This document shows positions 43,745 to 55,184 of a DNA stretch of 64,000 nt, one piece after another. Origin of the DNA: Cepaea nemoralis (taxonomy: Eukaryota; Mollusca; Gastropoda; Stylommatophora; Helicidae); the NCBI GenBank assembly GCA_014155875.1, contig JACEFZ010024506.1, positions 518,501-582,500 of the forward strand, read 5' to 3'. A model generated the notes under the pieces. That model had not been told where the DNA came from and searched no databases. It saw nothing but the letters and a program-made list of their open reading frames with translations. The position numbers and the translations under genes are program-made. The first letter of the stretch is position 1; each line of letters starts with the position of its first letter.

Positions 43745-43870
43745 AGCCGCTATTCTGCAGTGGCTAGCATCTCGCCCGCCGGTCCGGTGGTAATGTATTC
43801 AGATCCCCATCGTAGAGGACAATTTTTATTATAACATGCACCTAGTTTACCAGATGCACCCAGTCTCAAA
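43745..43870 (+). mobile_element. tRNA-derived SINE fragment (family H), right copy
   Basis: CTGCAGTGGCTAGCATCTCG, then ATTCAGATCCCCATCG. Mirror of 11945-12075. Confidence 0.45.
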
Positions 43871-44149
43871 TTGGTATCAGGAAATGTGCTGATATGTTAA
43901 CGTGACTGATGTGATATTGATCAAATCATGCATAGAGTATCAATCGATATATAAAAATAGGCGGACAGAGCTTTAATGGAAAGTTAATATCAACAGTCTA
44001 CTTCTTCTTGTCCCTCTTTTCGTCTTTCACCTGTCGAGGGAAGTACATCGCACATAGTTAAGTTAAACATCTCAGAGGTCGGTGTGTCCGACTTCGGCAT
44101 GCATGTGTGTCAGGCTTGATGTCTCTAGACACATTCTGTCCAAGGTCAT

Positions 44150-44564
44150 AGGCAAGAGGGCTGAGTGATCTTGAGGTTTGGTGTCCGCCTCGAGAGCTGG
44201 AGGTCCCGGGTTCAAGCCCCGGTGAGGGCCGGGATTTTTTTTCATGTGGACTTCTAGTAATAACATTTCCCCTGGTCTCTGGGTAGTGAGATCGGACGCC
44301 CGTGTGTATTGTTGCGCACGTAAAAAATCCAACTTGGCAGTTGGAAATCGAAAAAGAGTAGCCTAACGGCGCTGCTTGGGCAAAATTTCGAGTTAAAAAT
44401 ATACTCAAAGTATTTCAGGATTCTCGCTACGGAGTTCGTGCACTGAGCTGAGATTCTCCGGACTCAGGCTTGAGTTAGGAGTAGAACGGAGCACTTATGG
44501 CTTACACCCGTGCGCCGCGATGTTGATCCGTCGTCTAAACTAAACTAAACTAAACTAAAAGGGT
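44150..44564 (+). mobile_element. CTAAA-tailed SINE (family A), right copy
   Basis: Uninterrupted copy: GAGTGATCTTGAGGTTTGGT head, GGGTTCAAGCCCCGG, then the tail GAACGGAGCACTTATGGC, CGATGTTGATCC and CTAAACTAAAC. It gives the empty site for the MITE at 11150-11565. Confidence 0.9.
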
Positions 44565-44714
44565 CACGGGCTGTATTTATCGTAGGTAGATTTGTTTTAC
44601 TAAACGTGTTGACAGGGCTCCAGCCTTATGGCTTGTACTTTGAGATGTTCAACTGAAGTGTGATTTGTAATGTGCACAATTTGGACACAGTACTCCCTGT
44701 TTTTCGTCGGTATC

Positions 44715-44960
44715 AGAGATGGCTAGGTCTGCGATCCCACCACCTAGCGATCAGGAATGTGTGTGTGTGTGTGTGCGCGCGCGCGTGCGTGCGTGTGTGC
44801 GTGCGTGCGTGTGTGCGTGCGTGTGTGTGTGTGTGTGTGTGAGAGAGATATTAAATAAGTGGTTCTCTGAAGCATTCCCAGTCCTATGCTGGGACCGAAC
44901 CCCGGACCTTCTAGCCTGAGGCGGACGACATCAACTCTCAACCACGGACACCCGGTCAAC
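44715..44960 (-). mobile_element. tRNA-derived SINE (family E), right copy with microsatellite
   Basis: On the minus strand: GTGGTTGAGAGTTGATGTCG and GGGGTTCGGTCCCAGC. A GT/GC tract (44756-44843) and GAGAGA lie inside the element; the left copy lacks them. Confidence 0.6.
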
Positions 44961-45236
44961 ATTCTAATACGCGATGGAGAAGTTTGTGTATTCATGTGAA
45001 AAACGGAAGCATATACAAGGGTAAAACACGGTACAAAGTGGTACAACTGGGGGGGGGGGGGGAAGAGAGAGAGAGAGAGAGAGAGAACAGCTGCAGACAC
45101 CCCACGGACGTTATATGTTAATATAAACAATTCCAGATACATCGGATTTCATGTTCATTTGACAAAAAGAAACACACATCATGTTAAGGAAATAAACAAC
45201 AGGAAAGACAATTGTGTAGTAGTAATGTTCAATTGC

Positions 45237-45500
45237 CTACCCAGCTCCCTGGGGATCACGGTAGCGCAGTGACCAGATGGTCGCCTCCGGCGTGATGGTC
45301 ATAGGTTCGATTTCGCATCCAGACATATTTTTAAACCTGCAATTAATTCCCAGGTCGACCCAGCCTAAAATGGGAACCTGGACATGCCTGGGGAGTAAAG
45401 GCGACAGACGTGTTATAGAAAACATGATCAGTGGAGCGCCAGTTGGTCTATAACAATGTGGGTCTGGTACCATATGTCCAACATTATGTAAGCATGTAGA
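45237..45500 (+). mobile_element. tRNA-derived SINE (family C), right copy
   Basis: GGTAGCGCAGTGACCAGATG (A box), ATAGGTTCGATTTCGC (B box) and the core GGGGAGTAAAGGCGACAGAC. Cleaner than the left copy. Confidence 0.72.
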
Positions 45501-45544
45501 GGCTTCCTGACTTACTGACCTATATTCTTACATACCCTTACTGA

Positions 45545-45785
45545 AATAAGTCAAGGTCCTTGTTGCACACCTTCAGGTGCATTGAGCATGTAGCCGAGCA
45601 GCCTATGTTTAGAGACCAGTCGGTGCTCGCTGGTGTTGCGGTCAATATCACGCCCGCCGCCTTTATCTTCCAAGACTTTACTGGTACTCATATTAGGTTT
45701 CGAATCCACGTCAAAGTGGCTCAAACCCCTGACCACCGAGAGCGCAGGCGTGTAACAAGTAACTACGCTACCGAGGCTCCTTCTT
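45545..45785 (-). mobile_element. tRNA-derived SINE (family D), right copy
   Basis: Mirror of 9418-9655; on the minus strand it begins GCCTCGGTAGCGTAGTTACT. Confidence 0.58.
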
Positions 45786-45886
45786 CTGGCCTAATTCCTT
45801 CCTTACTTATAAATTTAATTGTTAATATATTAATTGTATTACTTTTTGAGAATTCACATCCGTAGTTAAGTTTACATAATTTGGTA

Positions 45887-45899
45887 CTATTTTCTACAG
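45887..45899 (+). promoter_or_regulatory. 3' splice site before exon 2 (right)
   Basis: TACTATTTTCTACAG followed by TTCAAAAAATTCCAAG and the ATG at 45916. Confidence 0.65.
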
Positions 45900-45915
45900 T
45901 TCAAAAAATTCCAAG

Positions 45916-48584
45916 ATGTCTTCTGTGATGAAATGGAGAAGCACCAGCAAATTAGTGGAGAGAGCATGTCTGTCTTCTGGTTTTGGCGCCAATGTTTCGC
46001 AAGAGGGTGAGAGAGTAGATCCTGGGAAGATAAATCAACAGTACATAGATACATCAATGTTAAATAACGATGACTTAAGATTGAACCCTTACAGCAAGGA
46101 GTTTATCCCGCAGTCGGATCAAAGGCAGGTTGATTACCACGCATATCCAACACGGTCTATGATTCTTAACCCCAGCGCTGTGGAATTTACCCCGCAGTTG
46201 ATTAAGCAACTTCCCAAAAAGACACTAATGTTTAACCCTAGCGCGGAAGAATTTATTCCGCAGTTGATTAACTCACTTCCGAAAAAGACTCTGATGTTTA
46301 ACCCTAGCGCAGAGGAATTCACCCCGAAGTTGATTTAGTCACTTCCAAAAGAGACTCTGATGTTTAACCCGAGCGCGGAGGAATTTATTTCGCAGTTGAT
46401 TAAGTCACTTCCCAAAAAGACTCTGATGTTTAACCCGAACGCCGAGGAATTCACCCCGAAGTTGGTTAAGTCACTTCCCAAAAAGATTCTGATGTTTAAC
46501 CCTTGTGTGGAGGAATTTACCACGCTGTTGAATAAGCCACTTCCCAAAAAGACACTGATGTTTAACCCTAGCGCGGAGGAATTTATTCCGCAGCTGATTA
46601 ACTCACTTCCAAAGAAGACTCTGATGTTTAACCCTAGCGCGGAGGAATTCACCCCGAAGTTGGTTATGTCACTTCCAAAAGAGACTTTGATATTTAACCC
46701 TAGCTTGGAGGAATTCACCCCGAAGTTGATTAAGTCACTTTCCAAAAAGACTCTGATGTTTAACCCTAGCGCGGAGGAATTTCTTCCACAGTTGATTAAG
46801 TCACTTCCCAAAAAGACTCTGATGTTTAACCCTAACGCGGAGGAATTCACCCCGAAGTTGGTTAAGCTACTTCCCAAAAAGACACTGATGTTTAACCCTA
46901 GCGCGGAGGAATTTACCCCGCATTTGGTTAAGTCACTTCCTAAAAGGACTCTGATGTTTAACCCTAGCGCAGAGGAATTTATTCCGCAGCTAATTAAGTC
47001 ACTTCCCAAACAGACTCTGATGTTTAACCCAAGCGCAAAGGAATTCACCCCGAAGTTGATTAAGTCACATACCAAAAAGCCTCTTATGTTTAACCCTAGC
47101 GTGGAGGAATTTATCCCACAGTTGGTTAAATCACTTTCCAAGAAGCCTCTGATGTTTAACCCAAGCGCGGAGGAATTTATCCCACATTTGAATGCTCAGT
47201 CAATTCCGATGTCTAACCTTAGCGCAAAGGAAATTATCCCGCAGTTGGGTGTTCAGTCACATCCAAAAATGACTCAGATGATTAACCCTAGCTCGGAGTC
47301 CCGGACTTTGAACTCTTGTTGCGAGGATTTGAGAAAATATACATCTGACGAGACCAATCAGAACATACCACAAAATCATGAAGATGTCGCAGAGGAAGCC
47401 AATCAAACTGCGTGTCATTCTCAGGAAGAGTCTCAGCCAGCGAGATCCGGGATGTTAAATCCTTCGGCTAAGTCATTTATCTCACTAGTGAGACATGCGT
47501 CACCGAGTTCACGTGACACTAACGGGATAAGTGCCAGTCTGGAACAAAAACATTCAGAATTAGAAAAGGGGAAAACTGCATTAACCCAAAGACTGAAAGA
47601 ATTGTTAAGAAAACTTACCAACAATTCCCGGCTTGCGCAAAAGGAGTCTTTTAGAAAGAAGTCAGATGAATATATCGAACATGATGCTGATGACGATGCC
47701 AAAATTGCTGGCAATTCACGATACCCACAATTAACAGAATCACAGAAACTGAATCCATGCGCCAAGATTTGCATCACCTCATCCAACAGGATATGTTACC
47801 TGTTTTACTGAACACAGAAGACAAGAATTATAACCTGGAGGAAATTCACACGCTCTCAAATGCAGACAACAGGCCATTAAACTTTGAACTGACGGCAGTA
47901 TCTAGTGAGTGTCCTAATGGCAATGTACATGTGATAGAAGATACAGTGGAAGGACAAACAAGCTGTCCTTCATATGAAGATCATTTTCCAACACATCAAG
48001 TTGAGTCGTCAACTTTAAACCCAAACGCCAAAACATGCACGCCATTGTTCAGAAATATGTCTCAAGTAACAGACTCTTACAACGCGAAGAATAGTGGAGA
48101 ATTATCAGAAACATCATTGCATAATTCCGAGATTCAGAGAGAATGTGCACTGCTTTCTGACGAACTCAATCAGGGGAAATTTCACCCTAGCCTATCTGCA
48201 GATGACAAAAGGGAAAGTGGAAGTGTCCTGAATGGAGAAGTTGCTATGTCTAGCTCTACACATGCTCAAGGCGACATACCAACACAACATTCAACAACTG
48301 TGACAGCAGCGGGAAGAACAGTCGCTGACGTCAATAATACGACTCCTTCTAAAATGAACGTCCCTAATGGTGATTTCCGCAGAACTCCAAGACGTCCAAA
48401 TAAGAAGCCAATGCCACACTGTGATGAATTCATCATCACAGTCGCTGACGTCAATAATACGACTCCTTCTAAAATGAACGTCCCTAATGGTGATTTCCGC
48501 AGAACTCCAAGACGTCCAAATAAGGAGCCAATGCCAAACAGTGATAAATTCATGGACAATCCAAGCCAACAGTTCAGTGCATTG
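45916..48584 (+). pseudogene. PAM2-repeat protein, exon 2 of right copy, frame broken
   Basis: Same layout as 6421-9270 on the other strand: ATG at 45916, LNPYSKEFIP, 16 tandem 22-residue modules, then a polar region and two 40-residue repeats, ending at the donor GTGAGTAAT (48585), phase 0. Two lesions break it: a TAG at 46336-46338 in the third module, where the left copy has AAG, and a net gain of two bases around 47765-47800 (38 bases against 36 in the left copy between shared landmarks). Two of the 16 modules have lost the late Pro (FIS and FTT), which is kept in every left module. Later motifs are also eroded (LNPCAKICIT). Yet this copy is the one joined to the C-terminal exons at 50708-58152. 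It may be a pseudogene, an allele or contain assembly errors. Confidence 0.78.
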
Positions 48585-48623
48585 GTGAGTAATATGTTTG
48601 GATGTGTAATAGTTACCATAAAA

Positions 48624-48636
48624 CATGATCATTATA
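48624..48636 (-). other. Empty LINE target site in the right arm
   Basis: CATGATCATTATA, the reverse complement of the 13-bp sequence duplicated around the LINE at 2401-6369, present once and uninterrupted. Confidence 0.92.
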
Positions 48637-48789
48637 ACATTACTTAGAATGAACGTAGCAATATACCTTATTAGTGTATCACTTTATTTGCTGATATTTC
48701 CTTGCTGATATTCCAGGACTCCTAGAATATCAAAACTATAGGATAATCCGCCGACTTTATAGAAGTAACTATTATTTTCTAAATGTAGA

Positions 48790-49430
48790 TATCTTATAAA
48801 TAATTCAGTATTTCAGCTGTTAGTTGTCCTCATTAACTGTGATCGTTATTGGTCCATCCTTGCTGAAGATGACCATACCTATAAGTCCCAGATAGGGCTT
48901 AGGGAGGCTTTATTACACCCATCTGATTTCCCGACAAACGTCTGATTCTCTGAGGCCAGAGGAATGCCAAACAAAAGAAGATAAAGTGATCTTTGGTTTT
49001 GTGTATCACGCTTCTTTGTAACTCTGTCGGTTCGTAAATTATTGAATGGACACTGAATTATGAGTGCAGACGGTAATCGGAGATTGCAAAAATAAGGTTT
49101 CTTTGTAGATTGCCTAGAGGACAGATGTTTGTGGAGAAACATGATCGCGTGCACAGATATGCATGGCATGTGATTTTAATTTAGAAATGCTTTAATGTAG
49201 TGTAAGGGTTACGGACGCAATTCGTAATCCCGTAAACCAGCATTCCAAACACAGCTGCGCGCTATATGGCAGCAGACCGCATTGCATTAGTTTTTTACGT
49301 AAATGGTATGGGTACCGGTAGTTCAGAAAGCAATGGCAAACTACTGAACGTAAACTTGTCAAGAGATCTCAACAGCAAAAAATGCTGGTGTTGACTGCAA
49401 CGTCCTGTAAAGGATATACAACTAACTTTT
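48790..49430 (+). other. Right-arm-only segment with a family B SINE
   Basis: The left arm is continuous over this point (about 2195-2250). Here about 640 bases intervene. 49206-49425 is a family B SINE (AACACAGCTGCGCGCTATAT, GTAAAGGATATACAACTAAC). The part before it (48840-49190) is not recognised. Confidence 0.65.
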
Positions 49431-49564
49431 TTAATGTAGTGTGATAGTGGACATATAAACCAGCGAGTTGGGACTGGACTAAACTATGAATTGGGATAGT
49501 AATCATGAACATACTACACATAAATAACAAGCCAACATCGTTCATGCTCTTAGTTTGCAATTAA

Positions 49565-49805
49565 TAATCTAGGGTCGAATGGTGCCGAGGTGACGTAATG
49601 ATTATTGTGCTTGCCAAGGGCCACAACAATGAATGCAACACAATTTTCAGAAGGTGTTCGGAATTGTATAAGAAGGAAAGACGACTAGGAAGGGAACTGC
49701 CACCCAACCTCATATATCGTGGGCTGGAATATGTGAAGGCCAAACACTTCAAACCCCAACTGCAGTATTTGCTACGGGGCCAACTTGACCATGTTAGGGT
49801 AGGAT
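49565..49805 (+). mobile_element. Old SINE-like repeat (family J), right copy
   Basis: TTCAGAAGGTGTTCGGAATT and GGAAGGGAACTGCCACCC. Mirror of 1690-2060. Confidence 0.55.
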
Positions 49806-50229
49806 AGGAAAGATGCGATCAATGAAGCATACACATTGTTTGCATCTTCTTCTCGAAAATTATGGCAACGCCTTTGCCGACGACACATGTCCAGGACTGC
49901 AAGAACATTTCCTCTCCGTCCAAGTTTGTTTAAGAAGTTAAGTACCAATGTATGGCCAGCTCTGTGTATCGACAACCGAATACGTTGCTATGTTACTTAT
50001 GAAAACAAATAATACTCTCATCGACATGAACTTCATCAAATATCAGATGACATAGAACAGTGGAGTGGGAGAGTCATGATCCAGTCAAAACAACCGAAGA
50101 AAAACACAAGAAATCGTGTGGGAGACACATATTGTGTATCATCATAACAATATGTAAAAGTCCCATTTACATGCTTTATGACGCACTGACATATGGTGTT
50201 AGAATATTATTTGAATAGAACACTGGACA

Positions 50230-50430
50230 CTGAAGGAGGATGTGTCAGTACACCGGCCCACTGTACTTCCCAAGACATTTCCTAGTATCTACTTTAGGCT
50301 GGGTCCACCTGGGGGACCCACGTCATTTGTAACACCCCCTCCCCTTCTTTTTTCTCCCACGATGCGGATTCAAACTGATAACCATGGGGCCGATAGGTCA
50401 GCGGTCAGCCACCGAGGCTCCTTGTTTATC
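50230..50430 (-). mobile_element. tRNA-derived SINE (family I), right copy
   Basis: On the minus strand: GGTGGCTGACCGCTGACC, then CAGTTTGAATCCGCATC (B-box-like), then the GGGAAGTACAGTGGGCCGG core. The duplication ends in this element. Confidence 0.62.
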
Positions 50431-50534
50431 ACCGGTTTGACGATTATTATAACATTATTTAACATGTAGTATGTCCTTTGCAGGACGTTCCCATCAAGTC
50501 CAGCCTGTTTCTTTATGCAATTTTACCTTCTGTC

Positions 50535-50625
50535 ATTTACTGCCAATATAGTACCTTGCGGTGTATGGCAGAGGGGTCTTTGAGCCTGAGGAATTAAGGC
50601 CGCCTGCTGTGGTTTTAATTAATAG
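50535..50625 (+). repeat. Short repeat, inverted copy at 62840-62905
   Basis: CCTGAGGAATTAAGGCCGCC here and GGCGGCCTTAATTCCTCAGG at about 62852, with similar flanks (TACCTTGCGG and CCGCAAGCTA). Probably part of an old interspersed repeat. Confidence 0.75.
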
Positions 50626-50707
50626 TTAGAAATTTGACCCAAGTAGTTTCCCTTGCTCATCATTTTTATTTTGTGTTATCTCCCTTGAATGTCCTTGAAA
50701 TGAGCAG

Positions 50708-50799
50708 TTGGAACATGGAGCAACAGTAACTGAAGAAGCAGACCATGACAGCACAAGCCTTGCTGTCCGACTTGAACGGGCAGAAACAGAAGCAAAGAG
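50708..50799 (+). CDS. C-terminal exon 3 of the PAM2-repeat gene
   Basis: 92 bases between an AG acceptor (AATGAGCAG) and the donor GTATGTGG. Only one frame is open. It starts in phase 0, matching the phase-0 end of exon 2, and leaves phase 2. It encodes LEHGATVTEEADHD and AVRLERAETEAK, the beginning of a charged helical segment. Joining to exon 2 is inferred from strand, order and phase. Confidence 0.7.
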
Positions 50800-51059
50800 G
50801 TATGTGGTATTTAAACATTATTGTATATTTGTTTCCTTTGTAGTTCTCTTTCACTAAGGTTAGTGCTTTGCAGTATTAATATGTGTCGATTATGAAATTA
50901 AGCCCATGTTGAACACAGTATTTGAAACTGCAGGACATTTATTTATAAAGTGCATTGTCTATGGATTCCGGAAAAGACTAATAATTTAATTGATGGTCAA
51001 ATGCCTCAGAAGAAGTCTCAAAGATGACGATCATAAGAGGAGGAAGGAAAAGGGGGGGG

Positions 51060-51377
51060 GGGGGGGGAGTTGTGTAATAAAGATATGATTTTTTTCTCTA
51101 GGAAGCTGCCTTAAAAATACTTGACTGGATCGTTACGTTATGCAATTCTCGTATGTTAACTCTCCTCTGACCTCGCCTTTCTTGTCCAACTCACATCACT
51201 AATTCAGTTGCTACAGTTGCTTTTCTTTGAGAAAGGATAAGTATTGAGGGAGGGGGAAGTCTGGACCTCACATTAAGCTAAAACAGATCCCAGTGAAGAC
51301 TTTTGTGTAAAGATATACATCCGGTTCTGACTGTTGCCAATGTCTCGTTACTGAGATGTTTTTAAAATACTGTACTT
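51060..51377. other. Intron 3, no recognised content
   Basis: Begins with a G-rich run at 51050-51068. AT-rich, nothing coding. Confidence 0.5.
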
Positions 51378-52160
51378 ACGTGGAACTCTCTAAGAGTCTG
51401 TAAATGCACTTTTTTTTATCTGTGCCTATCTGGAACTTTCTAAGAGTCTGTAAATGCACTTTTTATCTGTGCCTATCTGGAACTTTCTAAGAGTCTGTAA
51501 ATATAATTTTTATCTGTGCCTATCTGGAACTTTCTAAGAGTCTGTAAATGTACTTTTTATCTGTGCCTATCTGGAACTTTCTAAGAGTCTGTAAATGCAC
51601 TTTTTATCTGTGCCTATCTGGAACTTTCTAAGAGTCTGTAAATGCACTTTTTATCTGTGCCTATCTGGAACTTTCTAAGAGTCTGTAAATGTACTTTTTA
51701 TCTGTGTCTCTCTGGAACTTTCTAAGAGTCTGTAAATGCACTTTTTATCTGTGCCTATCTGGAACTTTCTAAGAGTCTGTAAATATACTTTTTATCTGTA
51801 CCTATCTGGGACTTTCTAAAAGTCTGTAAATGCACTTTTTATCTGTGCCTATCTGGGACTGTCTAAGAGTCTGTAAATGTGCTTTTTATCTGTGCCTATC
51901 TGGGACTGTCTAAGAGTTTGTAAATGTGCTTTTTATCTGTGCCTATCTGGGACTTTCTAAGAGTTTGTAAATGTGCTTTTTATCTGTGCCTATCTGGGAC
52001 TTTCTAAGAGTTTGTAAATGTGCTTTTTATCTGTGCCTATCTGGAACTGTCTAAGAGTCTCTAAATGTTCTTTTTATTTGTGCCTATCTGGAACTGTCTA
52101 AGAATCTGTCAATGTTCTTTTTATCTGTGCTTATCTAGAACAGCCTAAGAGCCTGTGTGA
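51378..52160. repeat. 47-bp intronic satellite, about 16 copies
   Basis: The unit is TCTGGAACTTTCTAAGAGTC plus TGTAAATGCACTTTTTATCT plus GTGCCTA, with drift towards the 3' end (GGGACTGTC). It lies between exons 3 and 4. Confidence 0.95.
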
Positions 52161-52767
52161 ACACTTTCATGTTACCTTTTATGTGTTTGATAACCCCATA
52201 ATGTACCAAACCCCAGGCTACTCAACTGTAAGACCGCCTGTGTATCATGTACCAACAGCATGGCCTGGATGTCAGTTGCTATGTTATTAAAAACTGTAAT
52301 TATAAGTTGTACAGAACAGCTTCTCTTCTATTTAATCTTCTTCTGTCACATTCTCCACCCCCACTGAGGCATGGGCTCCCAAACAACTCAGTCCACCCCG
52401 CCCTACCTTTAGCTGCCTCCTGCAGCCCACCCATGTATTAATCATTTATGTCTCCACTTCTATTCTCAGGATTTTTGAGTGTATGTTTTATCTAGAATCA
52501 GTGTCTCTTCTTCATCTCTTGATCATGTCTGATTATATGCATTACATCTATATTGTCTATAAAAGTGATACAATGAAGAAATTAAAACAAAGAACATTAA
52601 TACGTGCTAATGCTTGATATGAAAATTGATGTTTATTTTGTATCTTTATGCTAGATTACCTTTTATGTCTATGTATTTGTGTGTCTTGTCCCCTGCAGGT
52701 ATGTCTATCTGTTTGCCTTCCTGTGTGCCTACTATTGCGTCTACCTATATGTTAGTTAATGTACCTA

Positions 52768-52853
<86 letters not shown>

Positions 52854-53374
52854 AACCCGTCAGCTTGTTTGTGTAAATGTAGGTCTGTTTGTCTCTCTGG
52901 GTGTCTTACTGCTAAACATCCTGTTTGTGTATTTGACTGTCTGTCTGCCAGACTACCCGTCTGTCTGTCAGTCTGTGTGTCTGCCTGTCTGTCTGTTTGA
53001 CTGCTTGCCTGCCAGCCTGTTTATCTATTTAACTGCCTGCATGTCTGTCAGTTTGCTGGTTATCAGTCAGTCAGTCAACAGTCTATGTATATTGCTTTAA
53101 TGTTCATAATGTACTTGACATCACACACTAGGCATTCTTTATTTGATGTATTGTATGTTTCTGAAGAAAGGAATCTGAAGCGTATGTGTATCAAGTCATA
53201 AATGGTCCCAGAATCATTCTGTCCAATGTTTGTTGCATATCTTCCAAGAGCCTGAATTAATACCCATAAGTTTATCTTGTCAACACAAATAGGCTCAATT
53301 CCAGAAATGGAAACGCTTGTCATCTGTTATTTGATGTTAGATTTGTCAAATTCACTGAATATTTTACTCTCAAG
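52161..53374. other. Intron 3 remainder with (TA)n and TCTG tracts
   Basis: A (TA)n tract at 52768-52850 and TCTG-rich sequence at 52920-53050. The (TA)n and neighbouring open frames have no coding character. Confidence 0.7.
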
Positions 53375-53498
53375 ATTGCGGCTCAAAGTGTACACTATGA
53401 TGACTGATCATGCACTGGAGAGGACACAGCATCAACTTCAGATTAAACTCTTACATAAAAAGATGACGGCAAACAAGGAGGAGTTAGCTAATATGCAG
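53375..53498 (+). CDS. C-terminal exon 4, coiled-coil-like
   Basis: 124 bases: acceptor TTTTACTCTCAAG, donor GTAATTTATT. It enters in phase 2 (completing an Arg codon) and leaves in phase 0. It encodes LRLKVYTMMTDHALERTQHQ and LQIKLLHKKMTANKEELANM, with heptad-like hydrophobic spacing. Confidence 0.78.
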
Positions 53499-53950
53499 GT
53501 AATTTATTTTCACTAGACATTTCACACATGTATGCTCCCAACTGATTGTAGCATCTGTCACATGCAAGTTAGCATTGATGAATGAATATTGCTCCTTGAA
53601 ATCACAATACATTAAGTTATGTTGTACTATTTTGTTAAGTCTGTGGCATCATAATAAGGTAAATTATGTTGCACGTTTCCATTAAAGCCATTGACATTAC
53701 CATAAAGTTAGTTATATTGTTTTATTTTGTCAAATCTGTAGCATCATTTTATAGTTAGTTATATTGTACTATTCTGTCAAACCTGTACATCATCATGAAG
53801 TAAATTATGTTGTAATGTTTAGTTGAGTCTGTGGCATGATCATAAAGTTAAAGTATGTTATCTGTTTACTTTTAATGACACAGAACATTATTACAGAGTT
53901 AAACATCCATTCAGTCATGTAATGTTTGTCTTCCTCTGTCCATTTATCAG

Positions 53951-54057
53951 GTGCTCATGCTGGACCTCATGAAACAGGTGGCAATCAGCATACTGGACAA
54001 GAAGCTGATGCGAGCAGGGCTCCATGTCACTCACCTGTACCAGACTATGGGAGATAG
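53951..54057 (+). CDS. C-terminal exon 5, coiled-coil-like
   Basis: 107 bases: acceptor CCATTTATCAG, donor GTAAGTAC, phases 0 to 2. It encodes VLMLDLMKQVAISILDKKLM and HVTHLYQTMGD. Strong splice sites on both sides and an open frame support it. Confidence 0.82.
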
Positions 54058-54184
54058 GTAAGTACTTAAGTACTGCCTTCATGGAATACATAATGTTTTA
54101 CCCGATAACATTTTCTGAACACATAATTGCATTTTATACGAAAGAATATATTTATTGTAATTCCTAGTTACATATATCTCTGAG

Positions 54185-54380
54185 GTTTACTCATCGAATA
54201 AACATGGGTAGCAGACAATTTCAGAATGTTCTGGCATTCGTCTGGAAAGGAACAGTGATGAGGAAGGAAACTTGCCACCCAGTCTCATATGGCATGGCCT
54301 AGAATATGTGATGACCTATCACCTGTCACCCCAGTGGCAGTGTCATCTATGGGACTACCTTGACCTGTAACAAACAACAG
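54185..54380 (+). mobile_element. Old SINE-like repeat (family J) in intron 5
   Basis: TTTCAGAATGTTCTGGCATT, GGAAACTTGCCACCCAGTCT and GGGACTACCTTGACCTGT match the family at 49565-49805 with heavy divergence. Confidence 0.5.
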
Positions 54381-54761
54381 AATATGAAAATTTGATGTGG
54401 CCGTGGACAGCAAAGGAACATCTTCACACTAATTGTCCAAGAATAAATACATGGGCAGTCACAAAGTGAGAATGAATGTGAAATGACATGTTTAAATAAT
54501 TCAAACTAGTGTACAGACTGGAAACACCTGACAAAACAAAACCTTGGGTTACTACATGTATATATTCTCAGGTGTAACGATTTCCTCATTTTTGATCTTG
54601 TTTGTCGGATACTTATAACCTCCTTCTCTTCAACCTCTTGAACCATATTCTTAAAATTGTCGTAGAAGAAGTCAATGTAATTCATTAAAACAATACTGTA
54701 CACACTCTAAAATGTGGCATTGCATACAATGACTCATATATTCAAGGTTATTTGTTTTCAG

Positions 54762-54846
54762 TGTCAGCACCAGTGAAATGCAGGACAGATACCAAGTGCT
54801 GAGTTCATACATGACAGAGTGTAATCTTCTGAAACTTGATATTGAG
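54762..54846 (+). CDS. C-terminal exon 6
   Basis: 85 bases: acceptor TTTGTTTTCAG, donor GTGAGTATT. It enters in phase 2 (Ser codon) and leaves in phase 0. It encodes VSTSEMQDRYQVLSSYMTEC followed by NLLKLDIE. Confidence 0.82.
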
Positions 54847-55184
54847 GTGAGTATTTTATCTTAGTGCTTATTTTCTATAGTGCTGTCTATGATAGTATGA
54901 GATGTGTTTTGTAGCATTGTATAAATGAAAAGTGTGAACTAAAAAAAAAAAAATAAAATAAAAAGTAGCAATTTTGAGATAATGATTCTGTTTTGAATAA
55001 TGTTATACGGGAAGCAAATAAAACTAACAGTGTAAGCATGTCTTAAAATTTGAAGGTAGTCTTTTCAGTGGCACTAGAAGGGTGTGAATCATGGAACATT
55101 TCACACCAACAAGAAAATAAATGATTTTACAATAAAATGACACATAACAATTCTTAGAATACCACATATGAACTAAAACAGACT

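Larger units (their letters stand above)
35195..50430 (-). repeat. Right arm of large inverted duplication
   Basis: Reverse-complement counterpart of 1212-23700. The inner edge starts with GCCTGCCTGCCTGCAGGTAT. The outer edge is the SINE at 50230-50430, inside an intron of the PAM2-repeat gene. It lacks five insertions present on the left and has its own 60-bp minisatellite, the insert near 39113-39470 and the segment 48790-49430. Confidence 0.93.

Noticed and set aside
44660..44919. CVCVRARVRAC peptide
   Set aside because: Translation of a GT/GC dinucleotide tract inside a SINE.
37263..45899. Host genes inside intron 1
   Set aside because: All coding-looking stretches here are LINE fragments with frame breaks or low-complexity repeats.
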